The position numbers were made by a program, and so were the translations under genes. Of a stretch of DNA of 64,000 nucleotides, positions 35,769 through 42,848 are shown piece by piece. Source of the DNA: Caccoplasma_A sp045587545 (GTDB taxonomy: Bacteria; Bacteroidota; Bacteroidia; Bacteroidales; G3-4614); contig JAZNCN010000010.1 of assembly GCA_045587545.1 (NCBI GenBank), positions 124,001 through 188,000 of the forward strand, read 5' to 3'. The first letter of the stretch is position 1; each line of letters starts with the position of its first letter. The notes under the pieces were generated by a model. That model saw only the letters and a list, made by a program, of their open reading frames with translations, did no database searches and was not told the origin of the DNA.

Positions 35769-35809
35769 CAAAAAAAGAGACTATCTCAACAACTTGTCGG
35801 ATAGCCTCT
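35769..35809 (-). terminator. Terminator of the M23 peptidase gene
   Basis: Minus-strand stem agaggctatc / gatagtctct (one G-U pair; plus coordinates 35776-35785 and 35800-35809) followed by a T-run of seven. About 20 bases after the peptidase stop. Confidence 0.85.
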
Positions 35810-35830
35810 CTATTTATATCAATTCTAAAT

Positions 35831-36730
35831 TTATCTTACTCTCAGTACACTTCCCACTCGCAATACTTTATTTGATTTTATCCCGTTTAAACGGCAAAGT
35901 TGCGATACGGTTGTTCTATATTTAACAGCTATTGAAGAGAGTGTTTCGCCTGAACGTATGCGGTGCGTTGCATAGCTATTAACAGCACTCTTTTGTTGTT
36001 TATTTTTGTAGAACATATATGTATCGGTATGAGCTACCTGATTTTTGAAGTCAAATATCTCGGCGGGATTTATGGTCATTCCCATGAATTTTGTTTCAAA
36101 ATGTAGGTGAGGACCTGTTGAACGTCCAGTATTACCTCCCAATGCAATAGCTTCTCCTGCCCTTACTATTTGGTTAGGTTTTACAAGTATCTTTTTTAAG
36201 TGTCCATAAACGGTCTCCATACCATTTGAGTGTCTTATTTTTACGTAATAACCATAACCTTTCGCTTGATAAGCTGTAGTACTTATTTTCCCGGTAAAGG
36301 CTGCGCGAACAGTATCGCCAACTTGTAGTTTGAGGTCAATACCTTTATGCATACGACCCCATCTCCAGCCATAATTTGAAGTAACGTGTCCGGGAACAGG
36401 TATGCAGTGATCTTTTACATCTATTGCAAATGTATCTTTGGGATTCTTTGTTGAGAATGTTGATAACCACATCTCGTCCCATCCGTCCTCTGACATAGCT
36501 TCTGCATCATCTTTCTCTTGAAGTAATTGATTTACTATAAGAGATGAGTCAACAACATTCATTATTCGGGGAATAAGTTTGTTATATGCTATAAGACCTT
36601 GCTGAGTTGATGCATGATGTTCCAATGTATTTATGCGTGAAGTTTGAGCATATACCAACCCGCCTTGCATAATAGCAAAGGTTAGTATTAGCATTACCAT
36701 TTTTACGCAATTTCTCATTGTTTTAACCAT
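35831..36730 (-). CDS. Secreted M23 metallopeptidase with LysM domain
   Basis: 299 residues. Signal peptide at about 1-29 (MRNCVKMVMLILTFAIM from Met5, ending VYAQ). LytM/M23 zinc endopeptidase at about 120-232: HKGIDLKLQVGD (zinc His and Asp), a central beta sheet, and GPHLHFETKF (catalytic HxH). LysM peptidoglycan-binding module at about 255-298 (IRSGETLSSIAVKYRTTVSQL). All zinc ligands are present, so it is likely an active cell-wall hydrolase of the NlpD/EnvC-like kind, or a DD-endopeptidase. Single-gene unit with a terminator. Confidence 0.92.
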   Translation of the reverse strand: MVKTMRNCVKMVMLILTFAIMQGGLVYAQTSRINTLEHHASTQQGLIAYNKLIPRIMNVVDSSLIVNQLLQEKDDAEAMSEDGWDEMWLSTFSTKNPKDTFAIDVKDHCIPVPGHVTSNYGWRWGRMHKGIDLKLQVGDTVRAAFTGKISTTAYQAKGYGYYVKIRHSNGMETVYGHLKKILVKPNQIVRAGEAIALGGNTGRSTGPHLHFETKFMGMTINPAEIFDFKNQVAHTDTYMFYKNKQQKSAVNSYATHRIRSGETLSSIAVKYRTTVSQLCRLNGIKSNKVLRVGSVLRVR

Positions 36731-36772
36731 CTATGCTGATATTTTTTGGGGGATAAAATTCCAAAATCGCCC

Positions 36773-36805
36773 CAAAGATAAGCATTTTCTTTTGATTATT
36801 AACAA
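36773..36805 (-). promoter_or_regulatory. Candidate promoter of the M23 peptidase gene
   Basis: Minus-strand TATCTTTG (36773-36780) with TTG (36803-36805) 22 bp upstream, slightly longer than the usual spacer. Confidence 0.45.
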
Positions 36806-36914
36806 CTTACAGCAATAAAAAAATATTAAATATATTTCAAAATCTGTTTTTATATTACATAATATGCATATTCTCAGATACTTAAGGGTATATTATGTTT
36901 AATAACATATAATG

Positions 36915-36948
36915 AAAAAGAACTGCTAACTAAGAATTAGCAGTTCTT
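36915..36948 (-). terminator. Terminator of proS
   Basis: Perfect 12-bp stem (aagaactgctaa / ttagcagttctt; 36918-36929 and 36937-36948), 7-base loop; on the minus strand it is followed by a T-run. About 30 bases after the proS stop. Confidence 0.85.
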
Positions 36949-36976
36949 TCGTATTTTATAATATGTAATTTCTTAA

Positions 36977-38455
36977 TTAGTATGAACGAGCAAACAGAAC
37001 TCTGCGAGCCGAAGGTTTTCCGGTTACCATACAAACTCCGGTAGCAGCTTCCATATTCTCAGGGATACAACGTATAGTCGCTTTTGTCTCCTCTTTGATA
37101 AGAGCCTCAGTCTCGGCAGTACCGTCCCAATGAGCATATATAAATCCTCCTTTTTCAATCTCCTCTTTAAACTCTTCGTATGAATTAACCTCTCTGATGC
37201 TTGCATCGCGGAATTTACGTGCTTTCTCAAAAATATTGTTTTGAATATCTTCAAGAAGTTGTTCAACGTATTCAACAATGCCGTCGCAAGTGCGAGTCTC
37301 TTTTTCAAGAGTATCTCTGCGCATTACCTCTATTGTGTTGTTCTCAAGGTCGCGACCACCCATTACCAAACGTACGGGAACACCTTTTAACTCATAATCT
37401 GCAAATTTAAATCCGGGACGTTTGTTGTCAGAATTATCGTATTTAACCGATATACCTTTTGCTTTTAGAGCATTTACAATGCCCTCAACCTTTGCATCAA
37501 TTTGAGCAAGTTGCTCCTCTCCACGATAGATAGGAACTATAACAACTTGTATAGGAGCCAATTTAGGAGGTAATACCAATCCGTTATCGTCAGAGTGAGA
37601 CATAATCAAGGCTCCCATCAAACGAGTTGACACTCCCCATGAAGTAGCCCAAACGTATGAAAGAGAGTTATCTTTGTCAAGGAATTGTACATCAAAAGCC
37701 TTTGCAAAGTTTTGTCCTAAGAAGTGAGAAGTTCCTGATTGCAATGCTTTGCCATCTTGCATCAATGCCTCAATAGTGTAAGTATTAACAGCACCTGCAA
37801 ACTTCTCGCTCTCTGATTTTACTCCTTTAATTACAGGCATTGCCATATATCTCTCGGCAAATGTAGAATATACATTCAACATCTTTACTGCCTCTGCTTC
37901 AGCCTCATCTTTTGTTGCGTGGGCAGTGTGTCCCTCTTGCCACAAGAACTCTGCAGTACGAAGGAACAGGCGAGTACGCATCTCCCAGCGCATTACGTTT
38001 GCCCATTGGTTACAAAGAATTGGAAGGTCGCGGTATGATTGAATCCAATTTTTATATGTGTTCCAAATAATAGTTTCAGATGTAGGGCGTATAATCAACT
38101 CCTCTTCCAATTTGGCAGCAGGGTCAACAGTAACACCTTGACCGTTATCAGAATTTTTTAAGCGGTAGTGAGTTACAACGGCACACTCTTTTGCAAATCC
38201 CTCAACGTGTTCAGCCTCTTTACTTAGGAACGATTTGGGGATAAGAAGAGGGAAGTATGCGTTTACGTGTCCTGTCTCTTTGAACATATCGTCCAATTGA
38301 CGTTGCATTTTCTCCCATATTGCGTAACCATAAGGTTTAATAACCATACAACCCCTGACTGCCGATTGCTCAGCCAAGTCGGCTTTAACAACCAACTCGT
38401 TGTACCATTGCGAATAGTTCTCGCCTCTTTTTGTAAGATTTTTAAGTTCTGCCAT
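36977..38455 (-). CDS. proS: Prolyl-tRNA synthetase (archaeal/eukaryal type)
   Basis: Charges tRNA-Pro. 492 residues from the ATG at 38455 (MAELKNLTKRGENYSQWYNELV); an upstream in-frame ATG at 38500 falls within the -7 box and is rejected. Class II motifs: motif 2 region WEMRTRLFLRTAEFLWQEGHTAHA (in pieces: RTRLFLRTAEF), motif 3 near TSWGVSTRLMGALIMSH, anticodon-binding domain with VPIYRG and the C-terminal zinc-binding-like extension of the eukaryal-type enzyme ending in FARSY. This type is the one used by Bacteroidetes. Good promoter and terminator flank it. Confidence 0.95.
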   Translation of the reverse strand: MAELKNLTKRGENYSQWYNELVVKADLAEQSAVRGCMVIKPYGYAIWEKMQRQLDDMFKETGHVNAYFPLLIPKSFLSKEAEHVEGFAKECAVVTHYRLKNSDNGQGVTVDPAAKLEEELIIRPTSETIIWNTYKNWIQSYRDLPILCNQWANVMRWEMRTRLFLRTAEFLWQEGHTAHATKDEAEAEAVKMLNVYSTFAERYMAMPVIKGVKSESEKFAGAVNTYTIEALMQDGKALQSGTSHFLGQNFAKAFDVQFLDKDNSLSYVWATSWGVSTRLMGALIMSHSDDNGLVLPPKLAPIQVVIVPIYRGEEQLAQIDAKVEGIVNALKAKGISVKYDNSDNKRPGFKFADYELKGVPVRLVMGGRDLENNTIEVMRRDTLEKETRTCDGIVEYVEQLLEDIQNNIFEKARKFRDASIREVNSYEEFKEEIEKGGFIYAHWDGTAETEALIKEETKATIRCIPENMEAATGVCMVTGKPSARRVLFARSY

Positions 38456-38499
38456 AATTATATAGTCTGTTTCTTTTTTCGTGCTTTTATTACAATGCA

Positions 38500-38530
38500 C
38501 AAAATTACAACAATCTGCTCATATTACAAA
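38500..38530 (-). promoter_or_regulatory. Promoter of proS
   Basis: Minus-strand TTTG (38527-38530), a 19-bp spacer and TAATTTTG (38500-38507): a full match to the Bacteroidetes consensus, 44 bases from the ATG. Confidence 0.8.
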
Positions 38531-38532
38531 CA

Positions 38533-38562
38533 AGGAGCGGAAAGATATTTTCTCTCCGCTCC
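38533..38562 (-). terminator. Terminator-like hairpin after the LamG gene
   Basis: Stem ggagcgga / tccgctcc with an A/T-rich loop, about 35 bases after the LamG gene stop on the minus strand, followed by ttgttt. The same GC-rich stem sequence recurs in the terminator of the GH92 gene at 42795-42829. Confidence 0.65.
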
Positions 38563-38595
38563 CTATAGTTTTTATTTATTGCAATTTTTCTCATT

Positions 38596-39693
38596 TTAAT
38601 CGCAAATAACCTTCACAACCTCATTGTTTACTTTAACCATTATCACTCCTTTAAGGGTTGAGGGCAACTCTATTTGAGTATATGTTTCTTCCCTCTCTAT
38701 GGCTGAGGGGTTGGGGGTGAGGAGTGTTCTACCCATAGCATCATAAACTGTAACTGTGTTGATACCTTCGGAGTTCTCAATATATAATACCCCAGCAGAA
38801 ACGTATGCTTTGCTTTGTGTATCTGCAATATCTTCCTTTATTCCTGATAATACTCCATCACTAAAATCTGGTGCTATCGGATTGTATAAATCAATAGGTA
38901 CTCCGGCAGAAATAAATGCCACATCATTATTATCTACTTCGTTAGTCAGGTAATTCCCAAGTCCTAAATTCTCCTCAAAATTCCAAAGACCAATAAGTCC
39001 TTCAGGAAGAGAAGAGGGTATATTGTAGGTTAAGACTAAACTTATCTCATCTTCATCAAGAAAACTGTTATACAATTGAACATTGTCAATAGTTATATCC
39101 AATGGCTGTTTTGTATTCAAATTATAATTACCTGGAACTCCAATACGAATACAACTATTATTCTCAAAATCTATAACGTTACAATTATTTGTGGCGTCGT
39201 TAGGAGTTGTCTCTCCAATCTTCACACCATTGTGATATATGGCAAAATAGAGACCATTACTATATTTCATATTAACTAAAATATGATGCCATTCCTCTTC
39301 TTTGATTGGGTTGTTTTCTTCAATAAAATAAGGTCCAGGGCAATTAGTAATTGTTCTCATACTTGTAACTAAATTTCCGCTACTCAGTTGCACGTAGTGA
39401 TGTCCAAACCATATCCCTACTGGAGAGTTCTCATCAATAGGAGCGACATTTATTAAGATATGCGAACCTGTTTCGGTGCTATTTTCATTGTAAGCACCTC
39501 CTCCATTTTTATTTATTTTGAACCAAAATGAGTATGCAAGTGTTGGGTTTGCTCCTAAATTAAATTGTTCTAAAGGTATCGCAAAAAAACCTTTTTCTTC
39601 TGTTATTCTTAATCCTCTTGAAGCAGAAGTTTCGGCAAAAATATTACCACATATTACCAAAATAAGTAATATTATAAAATAAACCCTTTTCAT
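38596..39693 (-). CDS. Secreted LamG-like protein with T9SS-type C-terminal domain
   Basis: 365 residues. Signal peptide about 1-20 (MKRVYFIILLILVICG, ending IFAE). Residues about 30-245 are a concanavalin/LamG-type fold (YSFWFKINKNGG, EEEWHHILVNMKY, DITIDNVQLYNSFLDEDEI, LIGLWNFEEN). The last 75 residues are a T9SS sorting tail (LYIENSEGINTVTVYDAMGR ... LKGVIMVKVNNEVVKVI), interrupted by an unusual TPNPSAIERE segment encoded by a GC-rich repeat at 38691-38722. Its ATG overlaps the stop of the peptidase gene as ATGA. Likely a surface protein; ligand unknown. Confidence 0.82.
   Translation of the reverse strand: MKRVYFIILLILVICGNIFAETSASRGLRITEEKGFFAIPLEQFNLGANPTLAYSFWFKINKNGGGAYNENSTETGSHILINVAPIDENSPVGIWFGHHYVQLSSGNLVTSMRTITNCPGPYFIEENNPIKEEEWHHILVNMKYSNGLYFAIYHNGVKIGETTPNDATNNCNVIDFENNSCIRIGVPGNYNLNTKQPLDITIDNVQLYNSFLDEDEISLVLTYNIPSSLPEGLIGLWNFEENLGLGNYLTNEVDNNDVAFISAGVPIDLYNPIAPDFSDGVLSGIKEDIADTQSKAYVSAGVLYIENSEGINTVTVYDAMGRTLLTPNPSAIEREETYTQIELPSTLKGVIMVKVNNEVVKVICD
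38691..38722. repeat. GC-rich repeat, copy 1, in frame within a T9SS tail
   Basis: About 30 bp of the form CTCTCTAyGGnnGAGGGGTTGGGGGwGAG, much richer in G and C than its surroundings, inside the LamG gene. Copy 2 is at 42742-42773 with four mismatches. Translated on the minus strand it gives (L/F)L(T/S)PNPS in both places. Confidence 0.7.
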
Positions 39694-41147
39694 TCGTAAT
39701 TATTATTTATAATCAGTTTACTTCCTTTATGTACATTAAAATCCTTTTTTACAGTAATAGTATGAGGATAACTTACCTCTAATGTAGAATTATTTATTAC
39801 TTGAACATTTTCTATATAATCTATGGTTGTTGTTATAGTATCTTGTGATATAATTCTATTTTTTAACTGAAAACTATTTTCATCTACTCCAAATAATGTC
39901 ATATGTAATCCTAAATTTAGAGTTGAAGATGAATATTGAGGATGTTCAATCTTTAAAGTACCATCTGCGTATCCGTAACATTCATTATTTCCAATACAAT
40001 TGACTTTATAACTAAAAGGGTCAGTATTCAAAGCATATATATAAGAATCATAAAAATTTACAGGAATACCTGTCCTTCTTATTTCTTTCATTTTTTCAAT
40101 CCATTTTTCTGTAAATGGATCCATATTATAATATCCCATATTATAGGAAGATTCATTTGAAGCACACGCTGTAATTATTACTCTTCCTTCTTGTTCTAAC
40201 TCAGAAATAAACCCTCCGCTATAACATTGCTGCATAACAATACCAATATATTTCGTGTTAATCTGACCTAACAATTCTTTTAATTTCATATCGGTTAAGA
40301 TACCCCAAGAAAAGTCATTTCCCCATAAATATATATTATGCATATTTGTGGAACTGTCATAGCCTCCATGATCTGTAACATAAATAAACAAAAAATCTTT
40401 TGGTGTTATTCTTGCAGAAAGAGAATCAAAGGCTAACTCAATATCAGCGACCGAGGTAGCAGCACCCCATATATCAGAGATACTATCACCATCTAAATCC
40501 GAAACATATTTTAAGGAATTATCTTGATAGTCTTGCATGCTATTTCCGTCCGTTGCAAGAACATATATATTTTCTTTTCTATATCCATAATCCTTTACAA
40601 GAAGATTATACACCTCTCTTGTATCATAATAATATGTTGCATTCCAATGACCTTGATTCCAACCCCCACATATTATCAGGGCGTAACAATTATAAGAATT
40701 AGGATTAAAAATAATTGCATTATCTAAAGATCTATTTTCATTTATATTTATTGTAATTTTTTCATCCTTAGCATTTTTAATATTACCTATATTCGTATTG
40801 ATAGGCAACCAATTATTACTATCATACGGAGGTAATGTCGTATATACTGATTTATATTCATGAGTAATTGTATCAAATAAAACATATTGGGCATTATGTC
40901 CCCATGCTTTATTAGGATCCTCATCAATAAAATATAATTTATATGAATTTGAATCAATTATATAGTTTAGTGGATAAGAATTTAAAGTATCTCCTATAGA
41001 AATACTATTAACACACTCATATAATTCATATTCACCATTAATATGATTGTTTATATATTCATTTATTCCTGATGCATTAACTTCTATACTTATAAAAGAG
41101 ATAAATGCGAGTAATATCTTTATATACTTTGATCGTTTCATAAGCAT
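39690..41147 (-). CDS. Secreted clan CD cysteine peptidase (legumain/C13-like)
   Basis: 485 residues. Signal peptide about 1-25. After a 140-residue N-terminal part comes a caspase-like fold: YNCYALIICGGWNQGHW (first strand, about 150-166), YGYRKENIYVLATDG, and the catalytic pair His260 in IYVTDHGGYD and Cys308 in GIVMQQCYSGGF, spaced and flanked as in legumain-family enzymes; VIITACASNESSY follows. The C-terminal 120 residues are beta-rich and resemble a truncated surface domain; no T9SS tail is seen. It overlaps the LamG gene by ATGA and begins 14 bases before the end of the S74 gene. A gingipain/C25 or C11 peptidase is less likely from the motif spacing. Family call is by motif. Confidence 0.75.
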   Translation of the reverse strand: MLMKRSKYIKILLAFISFISIEVNASGINEYINNHINGEYELYECVNSISIGDTLNSYPLNYIIDSNSYKLYFIDEDPNKAWGHNAQYVLFDTITHEYKSVYTTLPPYDSNNWLPINTNIGNIKNAKDEKITININENRSLDNAIIFNPNSYNCYALIICGGWNQGHWNATYYYDTREVYNLLVKDYGYRKENIYVLATDGNSMQDYQDNSLKYVSDLDGDSISDIWGAATSVADIELAFDSLSARITPKDFLFIYVTDHGGYDSSTNMHNIYLWGNDFSWGILTDMKLKELLGQINTKYIGIVMQQCYSGGFISELEQEGRVIITACASNESSYNMGYYNMDPFTEKWIEKMKEIRRTGIPVNFYDSYIYALNTDPFSYKVNCIGNNECYGYADGTLKIEHPQYSSSTLNLGLHMTLFGVDENSFQLKNRIISQDTITTTIDYIENVQVINNSTLEVSYPHTITVKKDFNVHKGSKLIINNNYE

Positions 41148-41160
41148 AAATAAATTTTAA

Positions 41161-42462
41161 TTATTGCACTACCATTCTTCGTGTCTCTACTTCTTGCCCG
41201 TCTATTATTAGTGAGTATATGTATATTCCTGATGAAAGATTTCCTGCAGATATAGTTACTGTTCCTGCTCCTTTTTGTAATGGGTATTGTTGTATTTGCA
41301 GTCCATTAAGATTATATATTCCTATATATGCTGATATTGCTGTTTGTGGTACTTGGTATCTTATTTCTGCTTCGCCACTAAATGGGTTGGGGGCGTTTTG
41401 AGACATATATGCTTCATCAATAGTATTTGATATGCTTGATGAATTTTGTGCTACACTTTTTGTTGTTATGGGTTGTGGCAACAATGGTGTTGAGGGATTT
41501 TTTAATTCCTCTATTTCTGCTTGTAATTCAGTTATCTCTATTTGTTGGTCTTGTACTGCGGTATTGAGTTCTTGTATGGCATTTATTAGTAACGGTATTA
41601 TTTCATTATATGCAATTCCTTTTGTTCCGTCTTCTGCAGTTCGTACTGCTTCTGGTATTACCAGTTCTACCTCTTGGGCTATTAATCCTATTTTCTTGGG
41701 ATTGGTGTTTGTCGTGGCGGTACTATTATTTTGAGATTTATTTTGTTGAGAAGCATTATTTTTAAAGCGGTAGGTTACTGGGCGTAACGAGTCTATTTTT
41801 GCTAATGATGATGTGGTTATTGTTTCTATATCTTCTTTATGATTGGCATCTGATAATTCTACATAACCGCCACCTGCATATACTTCTCCATTTCCTTTCA
41901 CATAAAATGTTCTTTCTGAATATCCTCCCCATTTTTGATATGCAACAAATGGATATGCTGATGAATTTGTAACATCTGAGCGGATTCCTTCCATTGGGAT
42001 ACCTGTAGTTGTGGTCGGGTATTTTATTATTGAATGTAAGCCTACGCTTCCGTTTGTTATTATATTCACTGCCGCTTCGGAATACTGGGGATAGATTGTT
42101 GTGTAAGGTGAATAGTATGTATATCCCGCTGTTGTCTCTAATGTTTGTTCTAAATCTCCATCGTTTGGGACTATTTTTATCTTTCCTTGCTCCGACATTC
42201 TGAGTCCATGGTCAGTATTTGATGTTGAAATATATCCTCCTACAAATCCATTAGATGATTTTGAATATATTGAAAACATATTTCCAATATTTAACCCTGC
42301 AGTTGAATCGGGAGATGCAACATTTAATGTTCTTACAGATGCTGTTGGCTGTATCTCATATCCTACGAATGTTCTACCCAAACTATCTACTTGTAATTGT
42401 GCGGAAAGAGAGAATGTTGTAATTAATACAAATACCACTGATAAATATAATGTCCTTTTCAT
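41161..42462 (-). CDS. Secreted protein with S74 chaperone domain and T9SS C-terminal domain
   Basis: 433 residues from the ATG at 42462, which starts a clear signal peptide (MKRTLYLSVVFVLITTFSLSAQ); an upstream in-frame ATG at 42528 would precede it with a charged leader. Residues about 23-195 are a fibre-like passenger. An intramolecular chaperone (peptidase S74) follows: LSDANHKEDIETI with Ser204-Asp205, SLRPVTYRFKN, KKIGLIAQEVELVIPEAV, and IPLLINAIQELN leading into a short coiled coil. The last 75 residues are a T9SS type-A tail beginning NAPNPFSGEAEI and ending with a VSSGIYIYSL-like strand and RRMVVQ. S74 domains trimerise phage tail fibres; here the fold is on a surface protein. Confidence 0.85.
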   Translation of the reverse strand: MKRTLYLSVVFVLITTFSLSAQLQVDSLGRTFVGYEIQPTASVRTLNVASPDSTAGLNIGNMFSIYSKSSNGFVGGYISTSNTDHGLRMSEQGKIKIVPNDGDLEQTLETTAGYTYYSPYTTIYPQYSEAAVNIITNGSVGLHSIIKYPTTTTGIPMEGIRSDVTNSSAYPFVAYQKWGGYSERTFYVKGNGEVYAGGGYVELSDANHKEDIETITTSSLAKIDSLRPVTYRFKNNASQQNKSQNNSTATTNTNPKKIGLIAQEVELVIPEAVRTAEDGTKGIAYNEIIPLLINAIQELNTAVQDQQIEITELQAEIEELKNPSTPLLPQPITTKSVAQNSSSISNTIDEAYMSQNAPNPFSGEAEIRYQVPQTAISAYIGIYNLNGLQIQQYPLQKGAGTVTISAGNLSSGIYIYSLIIDGQEVETRRMVVQ

Positions 42463-42591
42463 ACCCAATATTTTTTTAATGGTTAATACTAATTTGCCGA
42501 AATATACATAGTTTTTTTTAAAAAACAAAAGAATTAGAAAAAAATTTGTGAAATTTATTTAAGTTTAAGTTCTATCCCTTAAAAACAAAAA

Positions 42592-42622
42592 TAGGGGCAA
42601 AAACCAATGGTTCTGCCCCTAC
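42592..42622 (-). terminator. Terminator after the orphan T9SS-type tail
   Basis: Minus-strand stem aggggc / gcccct extended by aacc / ggtt, then tatttttgttttt. It lies about 40 bases after the remnant stop codon. Confidence 0.7.
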
Positions 42623-42663
42623 AACTCAATAAAATGGTTCAATTTTTTTCGGTTGTTTAAATT

Positions 42664-42793
42664 ATTACTTTTACAACTTCATTATTAACCTTTACCAACA
42701 ATAAGCCTTTAATATCCAAATCTAAGGGAATTACAATCTCTCCACTCTCTACGGAAGAGGGGTTGGGGGAGAGAAAAATTATTAAAAAAAAGA
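42664..42793 (-). pseudogene. Orphan 3' end of a T9SS-type secreted protein gene
   Basis: Reading the minus strand from about 42793 gives an open frame FLSPNPSSVESGEIVIP, then LDLDIKGLLLVKVNNEVV and KVII, ending in TAA at 42664. The end matches the last 17 residues of the LamG protein tail (KGVIMVKVNNEVVKVI) and holds the same PNPS insert, but there is no start codon, signal peptide or passenger: upstream lies the GH92 terminator. It looks like what remains after deletion of a gene body, or a tail cassette. Its downstream terminator is intact. Confidence 0.65.
42742..42773. repeat. GC-rich repeat, copy 2, within the orphan tail
   Basis: About 30 bp matching the repeat at 38691-38722 with four differences in CTCTCTAyGGnnGAGGGGTTGGGGGwGAG. 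In frame with the remnant, coding for FLSPNPSSVE. Confidence 0.7.
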
Positions 42794-42794
42794 T

Positions 42795-42829
42795 GGGAGC
42801 GGAGAGAAAATTTTCTCTCCGCCCCCAAT
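42795..42829 (-). terminator. Terminator of the GH92 operon
   Basis: Long stem (GC-rich outer part ggggcggagagaa / ttctctccgctcc, joined by an AATT loop), followed on the minus strand by atc and eight T. It begins about 20 bases after the GH92 stop. Confidence 0.9.
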
Positions 42830-42848
42830 ATTGTTGTTTTTTGTATTT

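Larger units (their letters stand above)
42463..42848. other. 386-bp region with a gene remnant and two terminators
   Basis: Between the S74 gene and GH92. It contains no intact gene. From right to left on the minus strand: the GH92 terminator (42795-42829), the orphan 3' end of a T9SS-type gene (42664-42793), and its own terminator (42592-42622). The final 125 bases before the S74 gene are AT-rich with no clear promoter. Confidence 0.7.

Noticed and set aside
42463..42528. 22-codon upstream extension of the S74 protein
   Set aside because: It would place a charged leader before a clear signal peptide that begins at 42462.
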